Origin: DASUPK01 sp963804595
GTDB lineage: Bacteria; Actinomycetota; Thermoleophilia; Solirubrobacterales; 70-9
Direction: 5' to 3'
Length of the DNA: 64,000 nt
NCBI GenBank assembly: GCA_963804595.1
Contig: CAWDQZ010000017.1
Span: 1 to 64,000, forward strand
The position numbers were made by a program, and so were the translations under genes. The notes under the pieces are model-generated. The model searched no databases. It was not told the origin of the DNA and saw only the letters and a list, made by a program, of their open reading frames with translations. How positions within the stretch are numbered: position 1 is the first letter of the stretch; the number at the start of each line of letters is the position of its first letter. Below, piece by piece: positions 31,141-40,771 of this stretch.

Positions 31141-32265
31141 TAGCCGGAGCTCCCGGATCGGCCGGCTGCCTGGTTCAGGTACTCCCGGATGAAGCCGTCG
31201 ATGTCGCCATCGAGCACCCGCTGGGCGTCCCCGACCTCGAAGCCGGTGCGGTGATCCTTCACCCGCTGGTCGGGATGGAGGAAATAGCTGCGGATCTGCG
31301 AGCCCCACTCCGCCGACTTCTGCTCGCCCCGCTCTCTGGCGAGCTCCTCCGCGCGCTCGAGCTCCTTCCTCTCCAGGAGCCGGGAGCGGAGGATCTGCAT
31401 CGCGGTCGCCTTGTTCTGGGCCTGCGACCGCTCGTTCTGCGACTGAGCGACGATCCCGGTCGGGACGTGGGTGATGCGGACGGCTGAATCGGTCTTGTTG
31501 ACGTGCTGGCCGCCGGCCCCCGAGGCCCGGTAGGTGTCCACCCGGATGTCGGCGTCGTCGATCTCGACGTCCACATCGCCCTCGACCAGCGGCGCGACGT
31601 CCACCTGGGCGAAGCTCGTGTGCCTCCGTGCCGACGCATCGAACGGAGAAATCCGGATGAGCCGGTGGACTCCACGCTCGGCGGCGAACAGCCCGTAGGC
31701 GTTCTCGCCCCCAACCACGAAGGTCGCCGACTTGAGGCCGGCTTCCTCGCCGGGGGACGCCTCCTTCATCTCGGCCTTGAAGCCGCGACGCTCGGCCCAC
31801 CGCAGGTACATGCGGAGCAGGATCTCGGCCCAGTCCTGGGAGTCCGTTCCGCCGGCGCCGGCGTTGATCGTGACGACCGCGTCACCGGCGTCGAAACGGC
31901 CGGAGAAGAGCCGCTCCTCCTCGAGCTCGTCGAGTCGCTGCTCGACCGACTTCAGCTGCGCCTGCAATTCGCCGGCCATCTCCTCGTCATCGGCGGCGAG
32001 CTCGGCGAGCTCGCCCAGATCGTCGACGTCCCGGCTCAGCTCGCGAAAGCCCTCGAGGCGCCGCTGCGCGCGTGAGTGCTGCGCGGAGATCTCGGCCGCG
32101 GCGGCCTGGTCACCCCAGAATCCGGGGCGCTGCATCTCCTCCTCGAGGCGGTCTACCTCCCCACTCAGCGCATCCGGGTCAAAGGTAATCCGAGAGCAGC
32201 TTGAGCTGCCCCCGGATCTCGGCGAGGCGCGCTGAGATTCCCTCCTTGGGAAGTGTGTCCGCCAT
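31140..32265 (-). CDS. prfB: Peptide chain release factor 2 (with programmed +1 frameshift)
   Basis: RF2 ends translation at UGA and UAA. The first 25 or so codons from ATG 32265 (MADTLPKEGISARLAEIRG) run to a TGA at 32181-32179 in the context CTT-TGA-C; a +1 shift there continues FDPDALSGEVDRLEEEMQ. The GGQ catalytic loop is in RASGAGGQHVNKTDSAVR and the stop-recognition region follows the MNAGAGG-type VTINAGAGGTDSQDWAEILL. The total is 374 residues after the shift. The length of the span, one more than a multiple of three, fits exactly. It is divergent from the histidine kinase, and FIST is coupled downstream. Confidence 0.96.
32178..32184 (-). promoter_or_regulatory. prfB: Programmed +1 frameshift site of prfB
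   Basis: The bases CTT TGA C read on the minus strand match the classic RF2 autoregulatory slip site: when RF2 is scarce the ribosome pauses at UGA and shifts forward one base. A GGGGG stretch lies upstream but farther than the usual internal Shine-Dalgarno spacing. Confidence 0.9.
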
Positions 32266-32351
32266 CTCTCCTTAAGGGTATTCACCCCGTCCTCTACGGT
32301 TTGCCCGCAATGCCGATGGAGAACGGACTCTCCGATAGGACAGGACGACGT

Positions 32352-33572
32352 ATGCGCTGGCTGCTGCGGAAACTTTCCCATGGCCTGCCTCCGCTGCCGA
32401 CCATCGGAGGCCATGCTCTCGCGACCCGTGTGGCGGGTCTGCTGCTCCTCGGCGGAGCGCTCCTGCTCGCCGTCACTGTCGTGTTACCTCCAGCCGCGGA
32501 GGGCTCGGACCTGCTGATCCTCGGTTACGGGGCGGTGGCCGGGCTGGCCGGAGCCCTGATGCTGAGCCGCCGCCGGGTGAGCGAAACGGTCATCGGCTTC
32601 GCGGCCGCGCTCGGAACCGCTGTGATCACGCTTGCGACGCTCGAGGCCGGGCACGGCGTCGGCGCCGAGGACAACGAGGTCCTCTTCCTCTGGGTCTCGC
32701 TGTTCTCCTTCTGGTTCTTCGATCTCCGCCACGCCCTCCTCCAGCTCGGGCTGATCGGGGTGGCGGACGCAATCCTGCTGATCGACGACGGCCCGTCGCT
32801 CTCCGCCGGGGTGACCCGCTGGACGGTCACCGTCGCCACCCTGCTGGTGACGGGGCTGCTGATGTCCTGGCTGCGCCGTTCCCTCGACCGCGAGCGCGAG
32901 GAGACCGCTCGGCTGGCGGTCGTCGCCGAGCGGATGCGAATCGCCAGAGACCTCCACGACGCGGCGGGCCACGGCGTCACCGCGATCTCGCTCCAGGCCG
33001 CCGCCGGGATCCGGTCCCTCGACGACGATCAGGACATCGGGGAAGCGCGGCGGGTGTTCGAGGAGATCAAGCGGACCTCACGAGCGACCATGGAGGACAT
33101 GCGCAAGCTGCTCGGGCTGCTCCGCCCCAGCGACACGGGCGAGCTCGACCACACCCGCGTCAGCCTCTCGCACCTCGATCAGATGATCTCGGAGTGCCGC
33201 GCCGCGGGACTCTCCGTGACGGTCAGCCGATCCGGCGACGAGGCGGCGCTGACGCCCATCCTCGACCAGGCGGCCTACCGGATCACCCAGGAGGCGCTGA
33301 CCAACGTGCTGAAGCACGCCGGACCCGGGTCGGCCGCGACGGTGCGGCTCGCCTTCGACCCGGAGAGCGTCGAGGTCGAGGTGACCGACAACGGCCCAGG
33401 CCAGACCGGCGGCGTGGCCGTCGGCACCAGAAAGGGACTGATCGGCATGCGCGAGCGGGTTGAGCTCTTCGGCGGGCGGTTCTCTGCCGGCCCGATGAAC
33501 AGCGGCGGGTTCCGCGTGTTCGCCAGGTTGCCGCGTGAGGGCCGGCTGGAGACCGCCGGCTCGAGCGGCTGA
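32352..33572 (+). CDS. Sensor histidine kinase (NarL-type, HisKA_3)
   Basis: The 406-residue protein has five or six membrane helices in the first 170 residues, a linker, and the dimerisation box RIARDLHDAAGHGVTAISL with His202 as phospho-acceptor. The ATPase domain carries EALTNVLKHA (N box), VEVTDNGPG, and GLIGMRERVELFGG. The ATG at 32352 follows AGGA at seven bases; earlier ATGs at 32310 and 32316 are possible. No response regulator gene is next to it, so it is an orphan in this window. It is divergent from prfB. Confidence 0.9.
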   Translation: MRWLLRKLSHGLPPLPTIGGHALATRVAGLLLLGGALLLAVTVVLPPAAEGSDLLILGYGAVAGLAGALMLSRRRVSETVIGFAAALGTAVITLATLEAGHGVGAEDNEVLFLWVSLFSFWFFDLRHALLQLGLIGVADAILLIDDGPSLSAGVTRWTVTVATLLVTGLLMSWLRRSLDREREETARLAVVAERMRIARDLHDAAGHGVTAISLQAAAGIRSLDDDQDIGEARRVFEEIKRTSRATMEDMRKLLGLLRPSDTGELDHTRVSLSHLDQMISECRAAGLSVTVSRSGDEAALTPILDQAAYRITQEALTNVLKHAGPGSAATVRLAFDPESVEVEVTDNGPGQTGGVAVGTRKGLIGMRERVELFGGRFSAGPMNSGGFRVFARLPREGRLETAGSSG

Positions 33573-33573
33573 C

Positions 33574-34488
33574 CTACTCCGGCACGCTCGCGCGGACGAT
33601 CCAGGTCGAAGCGGGGGCCCTGACCTCACCGTCCGGTTCCCGGTAGTCGGCAAGCACCCCGCGGATCTCCTCCTCGATCCGCGGGCGCAGCCGATCGACC
33701 TCATCCGCGGGGCAGATGCGCAGCAGCTCCGCGGCAGGTCCAAGCGCCATATTGAACTCGACCGCGTGATCCAGGTTGTTGCCGATCTTGATCGGCAGGT
33801 CGCAACGAGTCAGGGTGGCGTGCTCGAAGCCGGAGATCTGAAGCTGATCGGAGACGGTGTCGGCATTGGCCATCGAGAACGGGCCAGGACCGCAGCGCAC
33901 GTCCTCGGGCTCCTCGGGCTCCTCGAGATACCGCCCCGCCACCTCCTCGGCGCGGTGAAGCCACTCGTTGTCGAGCTTCCGCCGCCAGACGACGGCCACC
34001 AGCCGGCCCCCGGGGCGGAGCGCACTGCGGATGTTGCGAAGCGCCTGAACGGGATTGGCGAAGAACATCACGCCCATCCGCGAGAAGGCGTAGTCGTAGG
34101 GCCCCCTGAGGTCGCCCACCTGTACGTCGCTCGCGAAGAAGTCGACGTTGTCGACACCTGCTTCCCTGGCCTCCGCGATCGAGGCCCCGATGAACGGTTC
34201 AGAGACATCCACGCCGGTGGCGTGGCCATCGGCGCCGACCAGGTCCGCCAGCTGCTGCGTCGTGTCGCCGAACCCGCAGCCGACGTCGAGGACGCGGTCG
34301 CCCTGGGCCGGCGGGTCGAGCACCATCGCGGCATCACCGTGGGCCTTCAACCCGGCGACGACGAGATCACGGAAGGCGAGGAAGCGGTCGAACAGGACGC
34401 CGCTCCACGCCTCGGTCGCCTCCGCGTTCTCGGAGGCGACGGCGATCTTCGGAATCGATTCCTCGCTTCCCAAAGCGGCCTTCTCCAC
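33574..34488 (-). CDS. Class I SAM-dependent methyltransferase
   Basis: The 304-residue protein has motif I RVLDVGCGFGDTTQQLADLV (about 65-84), the acidic strand-2 end TGVDVSE, FFASDVQVGDL, YDYAFSRMGVMFFANP and ALRPGGRLVAVVWR. The layout and sequence flavour (the post-motif FSRMGVMFF and WRxxxDNEW) resemble the methyltransferase at 1739. The substrate is unknown. It is convergent with the histidine kinase, one base between stops. Confidence 0.87.
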   Translation of the reverse strand: MEKAALGSEESIPKIAVASENAEATEAWSGVLFDRFLAFRDLVVAGLKAHGDAAMVLDPPAQGDRVLDVGCGFGDTTQQLADLVGADGHATGVDVSEPFIGASIAEAREAGVDNVDFFASDVQVGDLRGPYDYAFSRMGVMFFANPVQALRNIRSALRPGGRLVAVVWRRKLDNEWLHRAEEVAGRYLEEPEEPEDVRCGPGPFSMANADTVSDQLQISGFEHATLTRCDLPIKIGNNLDHAVEFNMALGPAAELLRICPADEVDRLRPRIEEEIRGVLADYREPDGEVRAPASTWIVRASVPE

Positions 34489-34612
34489 GGCCCCAAGGTA
34501 CCCCCAGGGCCGCTGCTGTTACACACATCCGGCGGAGGAGGTCGTGAAGGGCGTCTAGAGACGATTTCGAAGCATTGGCCCCCAGATTCCGGGGTCAATC
34601 GCACGAAATCGG

Positions 34613-35023
34613 CTAGACAAGCCGGAACTCGGCGTCGAACTCGGTGACGAAGCTCTCGCCCATCTCCCTGGCGCTGTCGGGGCCGTCACCGTAGAGCCGC
34701 TCGAAGAACTCGGCGGTCCTCAACGCCGGTCTGACCTCCCAGCGCATGCGCGTCGGCTCCTCCGCTGCCATCTGGTGCGGCGTCCCGGCGGGCACCTCGA
34801 AGGACTCGCCCTCCTCATGGACGGTTTCGTCGCCGTCCACGATCGCGCGCATCCGACCCTCGATCACCTCGAAATGCTCTGCCTGGCTCGGGTGGAGGTG
34901 GGGCGGCGGCATTCCGACCTCGCCCGAATAGGTCGCCTCCATCACGAGCTCCTCCGGCTCCACGGTGACGAACCGGAGGCGCATCCCTCCGAACCCCTCG
35001 ATCTCCTGGCCGGCTACAGGCAT
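34613..35023 (-). CDS. Small cupin-domain protein
   Basis: The 136-residue single cupin barrel has motif 1 PPPHLHPSQAEHFEVIEG (metal ligands His, His, Glu, His pattern) and motif 2 FEVPAGTPHQMA. Cupins of this size often bind metal and act as isomerases or dioxygenases, or bind small molecules. The substrate is unknown. It lies downstream of secA, separated by a structured spacer. Confidence 0.82.
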   Translation of the reverse strand: MPVAGQEIEGFGGMRLRFVTVEPEELVMEATYSGEVGMPPPHLHPSQAEHFEVIEGRMRAIVDGDETVHEEGESFEVPAGTPHQMAAEEPTRMRWEVRPALRTAEFFERLYGDGPDSAREMGESFVTEFDAEFRLV

Positions 35024-35059
35024 GCGGTTGACGGCTTCGCTATCAGGCCGGGGCGATAG

Positions 35060-35117
35060 CCGCGCCCCAACACAAGTCGCTCCGGGCTTCGCCCTGCGCT
35101 CCTAGAGAGGGGCGCGG
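35060..35117 (-). terminator. Structured spacer after secA, probable terminator
   Basis: A 9-bp stem, CCGCGCCCC/GGGGCGCGG (35109-35117 with 35060-35068), encloses a smaller hairpin GGGC-TTC-GCCC (35084-35094). It starts directly after the restored secA stop, which supports that stop being the real one. No T-run is seen. Confidence 0.5.
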
Positions 35118-37956
35118 TTACGCCCCGTGGCACTTCTTGTACTTCTTGCCCGAGCCGCACCAGCAGGGGTCGTTGCGCCCGATCTTGTCCTTCTCGTCCT
35201 TGACGACGGTCTCCTGTTCGGGGATCGGACCGCCGTTGCCGGGCGGGGCGTTGACCCTCGATCCCCCGCTCCGCGGCCGCGTCGGGACCGGCCGCTGTGG
35301 CGAGCGCCGCCTGTCCGAGTGCCGACGGCTGCTCGGCGGTGCCGCCGGAGTAGTCGAAGCCGCCCGCCTGGACCTGCGGAGAGAACTGCTCCTGCGCCTG
35401 GGGCGCTACCTCGACTTCGACATGGAAGATCAGCCGGGCGAACTCCTCCCAGATCGAGTGCATGAGCGCCTCGAACATGGAGAAGCCCTCGTTCTTGTAG
35501 GCGACGAGCGGATCGATCTGGGCGAAGCCGCGAAGGTGGATGCCCTCGCGCAGGTAGTCCATCTCGTAGAGGTGCTCGCGCCAGCGGTTGTCGATGATCT
35601 GCAGCAGGATCGCCCGCTCGAGCTGGCGCATGATCTCGTCGCCGAAGTCGCCCTCGCGCTGGTCGTAGGCGGCGAGCGCGTCGGCCAGCAGCTGCTCTCG
35701 CAGGTCCTCGCGGTCGGTCTGCTCGGGAAGCATCGATCCGACGTCGACCGTGGACGGCCAGAGCTGCTGGACCTGCGTCTGCAGCTCCGCGAGGTCCCAG
35801 TCCTCGATCACGTCGCCCGGCGTGTAGTCGTCGACCATGCGGCTGACGACCTCGCCGACGCCCTCGCGGGCTGAGTCCGACATGTCCTTGCCCTCGAGGA
35901 TCTCGCGGCGGTACTTGTAGACGACGCGCCGCTGCTCGTTCATCACGTCGTCGTACTCGAGCACCCGCTTACGGATCAGGAAGTTCTGCTCCTCGACCTT
36001 CTTCTGGGCGTTCTCGATGGTCCGAGTGAGCATCTTGGCCTCGAGCGGCTCCTCCTCGCCCTCCTCGTTCACCGGTCCCAACCGGTCGAGGATCTTGTAG
36101 ATGCGCTCGCCGGCGAACAGACGGATCAGGTCGTCCTCGGCCGAGAGGAAGAAGCGTGACTCGCCGGGGTCGCCCTGGCGACCCGAGCGGCCGCGGAGCT
36201 GGTTGTCGATCCGGCGCGACTCGTGGCGCTCGGTACCGCAGATGAATAGGCCACCGAGCTGGCGCACATCCTCGGCCTCGGCCTCGCAGCGCGACCTGAG
36301 CTGCTCGATCATCACCTTCTCCTCCTCCTCGTAGCTCTCGTCGCCGGGAGAGAGGCCGAGCTTGCGAAGCTCGGACACGGCCATTCCTTCGGGGCTCCCG
36401 CCGAGCTTGATGTCGACACCGCGGCCCGCCATGTTGGTCGCGATCGTCACCGCCCCCTTGCGGCCGGCCTGGGCGATCGTCTCGCCCTCGCGCTGGGCGT
36501 GCTCCGGCTTCGCATTGAGGACGACGTGCTCGACACCACGGCGCTTCAGGTCAGCCGAGATCATCTCCGAGACCTCGACGGAGATGGTTCCGACGAGAGT
36601 CGGCTGGCCTGCCTCGTGACGCGCCTCGATCTCCTTGAGGACCGCGCTCCACTTGCCGCCCTTGGTCTTGTAGATCTGGTCGTTGTGGTCCCCCCGGATC
36701 ATCGGCACGTTGGTGGGGATGTCGACCGTCGGGACCTTGTAGATCTTCATGAACTCCTGGGCCTCGGTCAGCGCGGTGCCGGTCATGCCGCTGAGCTTGT
36801 CGTAGAGCCTGAAGTAGTTCTGGAGCGTGATCGTGGCGAGGGTCTGGTTCTCCTCCTTGATCTGGACGCCCTCCTTCGCCTCGATCGCCTGGTGAAGGCC
36901 CTCGGACCAGCGCCGGCCCTCGAGAATGCGACCGGTGAACTCGTCGATGATCATCACCTGGCCCTCGACCAACTCGTACTCCACGCCGCGCTTGTAGAGC
37001 GACTCCGCCTTGAGCGACTGGATCAGGTGGTTGACGAGCGTCCCGTGCTCACTGAGGTAGAGGTTCTCGACCCCGAGGAACTCCTCCGCCTTCGCCGTCC
37101 CTCCCTCGGTGGGCGACACGGTCTTGTGCTTCTCGTCGTACTCGTAGTCGTAGTCGGCGTCGCGGGTGTCCTTGGACTCGCCGAGCGACTTGAGCTTCTC
37201 CTTGTGGGGCTCCCCCTTCATCTGCTTGGCGAGCCGCGCGAACGTGTAGTAGAGGTCCGCGGCCTGCTCGGGGCGGCCTGAGATGATCAGCGGGGTCCGG
37301 GCCTCGTCGATCAGGATGTTGTCGACCTCGTCGACGATCGCGAAGTCGTGGCCCCGCTGCACGCACTCCTCGAGTGAGCCGGCCATGTTGTCGCGGAGAT
37401 AGTCGAAGCCGAACTCCGAGTTGGTGCCGTAGACGACGTCGCAGGCGTACTTCTCGCGGCGCTCCGGCGGCTCGTCGTCCTCCTGGATCGCCGCAACCGA
37501 GACGCCGAGCGCCTCATAGATCGGGCGCATCCACTCCGCGTCGCGTCGCGCGAGGTAGTCGTTGACGGTGACGACGTGGACGGCGTCGCCGGCGAGGGTG
37601 TTGAGGAAGACGGGCAGCGTCGCGGTCAGGGTCTTCCCCTCGCCGGTCTTCATCTCGGCGATGGAGCCCGAATGGAGCACCATGCCGCCGATCAGCTGGA
37701 CGTCGAAATGCCGCTGGCCGATCGCGCGCCGGGCGGCCTCGCGCGTGAGTGCGAAGGCCTCGGGGAGCAGGTCGTCGAGCGACTCACCCTCGCGGGCGCG
37801 CTCCCTGAGGGCATCCGCCTCGCTGCGGAGCTCGGCCTCCTCGAGCAGCTCCATCTCGGGCTCGACTCGATTGATCGACTCGACCCGGCCCTGATACTCC
37901 TTGAATTGCTTCGACTCGCCCATGCGGAGGGCGCGGTCGATCAGTCCTCTGGCCAC
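35118..37956 (-). CDS. secA: Preprotein translocase ATPase SecA (one-base frameshift near the end)
   Basis: SecA drives protein export through SecYEG. Walker A lies in IAEMKTGEGKTLTATLPVF, the DEAD box is VDEVDNILIDEARTPLI, and later motifs include GMTGTALTEAQEF, TNMAGRGVDIKLGG and ICGTERHESRRIDNQLRGRSGRQGD. As written, the frame drifts at a run of five C on the plus strand (35263-35267) and runs to 35014, overlapping the cupin start. In the alternative frame the normal C-terminus appears, with linker NAPPGNGGPIPEQETVV and zinc motif CWCGSGKKYKKCHG ending at TAA 35120-35118. Removing one base gives 945 residues. Confidence 0.93.
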
Positions 37957-38085
37957 GCGACTAGGTTAGCTGGAGCCTGCGCGGCGCTTGGCGCGATTGA
38001 CGCATTTTCTGCGGTCGGCGTGGGCGCTCGGCAAATGGGCGGCCATGGCGGTCGCCGCCAGGACCCGTGACGCGACTGGTCCGCC

Positions 38086-38433
38086 TCAGGCAGGTCTGCG
38101 GCGGAACCGCTGCATGAGCTTTCTGGTCGTCTGGCGCTTGCGGCGCTTGTCGCGGTGCTTCTTCACCTGTCGGCGGATGTCCTCCGCCAGCTCATGGATC
38201 GAGTGCAGCATGTCGGGAGAGGCCTCCTTGGCGCGGAGCGTGACCCCCTTCAGGCCAAGCGTCCCCTCGGCGACCATCCGATCGGAGATCCGCGGATTCT
38301 TCTCCTCACAGAGCTCGACGTCGAGCGTGGCGAGCTCCGAGACCTGCTTCCCCACCCGCTGGAACCTCTGCACAACAGCCTCGCGAAGCTCTTCGGTCAC
38401 CTCCACGTTCTTCCCTCGGACCTCGATCCTCAC
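38086..38433 (-). CDS. hpf: Ribosome hibernation promoting factor (short form)
   Basis: The 115-residue protein is a single HPF/RaiA domain: MRIEVRGKNVEVTEELREAV, RFQRVGKQVSELATLDVEL, AEGTLGLKGVTLRAKEASPDM, and HELAEDIRRQVKKHRDKRR with a very basic C-terminus. It binds the decoding centre of idle ribosomes. The C-terminal dimerisation domain of long HPF is absent, so by itself it resembles short HPF or YfiA. It lies just upstream of secA on the same strand, 130 nt apart. Confidence 0.9.
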   Translation of the reverse strand: MRIEVRGKNVEVTEELREAVVQRFQRVGKQVSELATLDVELCEEKNPRISDRMVAEGTLGLKGVTLRAKEASPDMLHSIHELAEDIRRQVKKHRDKRRKRQTTRKLMQRFRRRPA

Positions 38434-38504
38434 GTCGGCCTCCTTCCGTCGGGGGGTGGCGCCCGATGCTACGCCCGGGGCTCCCTCGCGGCAACCGATT
38501 CGAG

Positions 38505-39518
38505 TCAGCGGTTCTTCTGATCCCGCGGGACGCGCTTGAAGACCTTGCGTACGCCGGGCTCGGCGGGGACCTTCGGGACCATCGACTGATTGCCGCCGAT
38601 GATGCCCCCGGCGGCGTTCAGGAAGAGCGTCGTCTGGGCCTCGTTGAGCCCCGTCGCGTACGGGTGCGCGCAGACGTCGGAGGGGAACCGAGACACCCTC
38701 GCGGCGCCGCGTTTCTCCTTGCCGCCATGCGCGACGGCATCGACGAAGGCGGCGAAGGTCACCGAGTCGAGGATGGTGCCGATGTGGCTCGTGGTGCGGC
38801 CTGGGCAGACGCCCTGGATCGAGATGTTGCTCGCGCCGTCGAGCGCCGACGTTGGGTGCTTTCCGCCCTGCGGCTGCACGGTCTCATCTGTCAGCGATCG
38901 AACGGTGGTGTAGGAGACGTTCCCGGGAGTCTCGTCGGGCTGTGAGTTGAGCGCCCTCAGCAGGCGCGAGCCGGCGATCTGCTGCCAGTCCGCGGGCGCG
39001 CACGGAGTGCTCGCCGAGCACGATCCCAGGCCCAGCCTGGTGCCGTGCTGTGTCCCGGCCGCGGCCACCACGTCGCTCACCTTCTTGCGCAGGTCGGGCC
39101 AGTAGGTGAGAGCGAAGCGCGGCAGCAATCCTCCCTGACTGATCCCGATCACCGCGACCTTCCTGTGGGCCATGGCGAACTCCCGGCGCAGGCCGTTGAC
39201 GAGGTACTGAGCCGAGATCTGGATATCGGCCGTCATGAAGTCCGGAAAGTTCACGTAACAGACCGGATGGCCATAGGCCTTGAAGGCGTCCTGGCCGATC
39301 AGGTAGCCCTGGTCGCCCGTCGACCCGGTACCCGTCACGAACATGACGGGCGTGGTGGTGGCGTTCGTCGGATCGATCGGGCACTTGAGCGCCGCGTCGA
39401 GGTCGGCCTGGGGGACGCTCAGGCGCGGACCGCTCGCAACCGCGGAGCCCGCCGCGGCGGCGAGCAGCGCCGCGACTGCGATCAGCACGATGAGCCCTGG
39501 CTTCCCTGCTCTCCCCAT
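38505..39518 (-). CDS. Secreted lipase (class 2/CalB-like alpha-beta hydrolase)
   Basis: The 337-residue protein has a signal peptide (LIVLIAVAALLAAAAGSAVASG) and a lipase fold: VMFVTGTGSTGDQ near the oxyanion hole, GHPVCYVNFPDF, and nucleophile elbow VIGISQGGLLPRFAL. The later SHIGTILDSVTFAAFVDAV probably carries the His, and the Asp is near NISIQGVCPG. The layout matches fungal lipase B-type and actinobacterial lipase 2 proteins acting on esters outside the cell. It sits between hpf and comF with no functional link evident. Confidence 0.85.
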   Translation of the reverse strand: MGRAGKPGLIVLIAVAALLAAAAGSAVASGPRLSVPQADLDAALKCPIDPTNATTTPVMFVTGTGSTGDQGYLIGQDAFKAYGHPVCYVNFPDFMTADIQISAQYLVNGLRREFAMAHRKVAVIGISQGGLLPRFALTYWPDLRKKVSDVVAAAGTQHGTRLGLGSCSASTPCAPADWQQIAGSRLLRALNSQPDETPGNVSYTTVRSLTDETVQPQGGKHPTSALDGASNISIQGVCPGRTTSHIGTILDSVTFAAFVDAVAHGGKEKRGAARVSRFPSDVCAHPYATGLNEAQTTLFLNAAGGIIGGNQSMVPKVPAEPGVRKVFKRVPRDQKNR

Positions 39519-39537
39519 CTGACGGCAGAGTAGCCAC

Positions 39538-40185
39538 TCAGAGGGCGCGAGCGAGCGTCAGCGCGAGGACGCGGCGGGAACCGGCGATGCGCAACGCCTT
39601 CGCGCAAGCCGCCAGCGTCGCCCCGGTCGTCCAGACGTCGTCGACCAGGAGGGCCGTCCCGGGCGCCGCAGCCACCGCCCGCACGGTGGGCGGATCGGCC
39701 AGCCGCTGCCGGCGCCTGCGGCCCACCTGCCGCCGACCGCGGTCTCTGCGGAGGCACTTTCGGAGCGGGATTCCAGATCGGTCGGCGACCGCAATCGCGA
39801 TCTCCTCGGCCGGATCGAAGCCCCGCCAGCGCCACCTCAGCGCCCCTGCTGGGACAGGGACGACTGCATCAGGCGGCTCATTCACGGGGTCAGAAGCGAG
39901 CTCATAGGGCGGGAGGGCATGCAGCATCGCCTCGGCCGCGACGCCAGCCAGAGCCAGCCGGCGCCCGAACTTCAGCCCGTGGACGAGCTGCCGGGCCACA
40001 CCGTCGAACGGCGACGCGGAGACCGCCAGGTCGACTCCGGACGGACCCGCCTCGAGGACTCGGGGGGCGACGGCGAGCTCGTTTCGGCAGCGGTCACAGA
40101 GCGTCCGACCGCCCTGCATGGTCGTGCCACAGGCCGGGCAGATCGGCGGTGCCACCAGCGAGACGAGCTGTTGGAAGAGTGACAC
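39538..40185 (-). CDS. ComF-family phosphoribosyltransferase-like protein
   Basis: The 215-residue protein has an N-terminal zinc-binding pair CPACGTTMQGGRTLCDRC and a C-terminal PRT domain with ALLVDDVWTTGATLAACAKAL, the PRPP-binding motif. PVPAGALRWRWRGFDPAEEIA is the usual ComF middle. Family members are needed for DNA uptake in some bacteria, but the biochemical role is unclear. The coiled-coil protein at 5585 with a ComEA-like end is the only other competence-like piece here. Confidence 0.9.
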   Translation of the reverse strand: MSLFQQLVSLVAPPICPACGTTMQGGRTLCDRCRNELAVAPRVLEAGPSGVDLAVSASPFDGVARQLVHGLKFGRRLALAGVAAEAMLHALPPYELASDPVNEPPDAVVPVPAGALRWRWRGFDPAEEIAIAVADRSGIPLRKCLRRDRGRRQVGRRRRQRLADPPTVRAVAAAPGTALLVDDVWTTGATLAACAKALRIAGSRRVLALTLARAL

Positions 40186-40296
40186 GATCGGCCGATCGTC
40201 CAGCGCCTTGTGGAACGGGAGTCGCGCGGATGCTCAAGGAAGTAGGGTCATTCCGAGATCGGCAAGAGGGGGCGCGCGAGCGAGGGGAGTCAGGCG

Positions 40297-40761
40297 ATGG
40301 GACGATTCGACATCAGCCCCGAAGTGGCCGAGGAGTGGCGCGGGAAGTACCGCTCCTCGGTCGAGCCACACGTGGAGGGAGAGGTACTGGCCGTCGGCGC
40401 CTTCCGGCCGACCGGAGCAGGGACGAAGATGGCGGTCAGCAAGTTCCAGCTCGGCGCGCTGGCCTACGGCGCCGCCCACAAGCTCGGCAAGAGCAAGGCC
40501 GGCGGGCTGCCCGGGCAGTTCGTCTTCGCCGTCACGCCGGACAGGCTCTACGCCTTCAAGTACAAGACCGGCCGCAACGGAATCACGATCAAGGATGAGG
40601 CGGCCTCCTGGGACCGCACCGGGCTTCGGGTTGGGACCGAACGCCTCCAGACGACTACCCGCCTGACGCTCGAGTGGCCCGACGGGGAGAAGATCGTCTG
40701 CGACCAGGAGGGCCTGGGCGACAACCCCTGGGCCGACGACGTGATCCGCGAGCTCACGTAG
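40297..40761 (+). CDS. Uncharacterised protein, PH-like fold suspected
   Basis: The 154-residue protein has no signal or membrane helix. The pattern of short strands (VLAVGAFRPTG, GQFVFAVTPDRLYAFKYK, GITIKDEAASWDR, TTTRLTLEWPDGEKIVCD) ending in a helix (NPWADDVIREL) suggests a small beta-barrel such as the PH-like domains common in actinobacteria. A good ribosome binding site (GGGGAG, seven bases) precedes the ATG. I do not recognise a specific family. Confidence 0.7.
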   Translation: MGRFDISPEVAEEWRGKYRSSVEPHVEGEVLAVGAFRPTGAGTKMAVSKFQLGALAYGAAHKLGKSKAGGLPGQFVFAVTPDRLYAFKYKTGRNGITIKDEAASWDRTGLRVGTERLQTTTRLTLEWPDGEKIVCDQEGLGDNPWADDVIRELT

Positions 40762-40771
40762 CGGGTTGCCG

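Noticed and set aside
32178..32265. Apparent frameshift in prfB as an assembly error
   Set aside because: The CTT-TGA-C context at codon 26 is the known programmed RF2 frameshift site, so it is real biology, unlike the other indels.
35014..35117. SecA C-terminus continuing to 35014
   Set aside because: The sequence becomes Arg/Gln-rich and overlaps the next start, while the other frame gives the conserved zinc motif and a stop before a hairpin.
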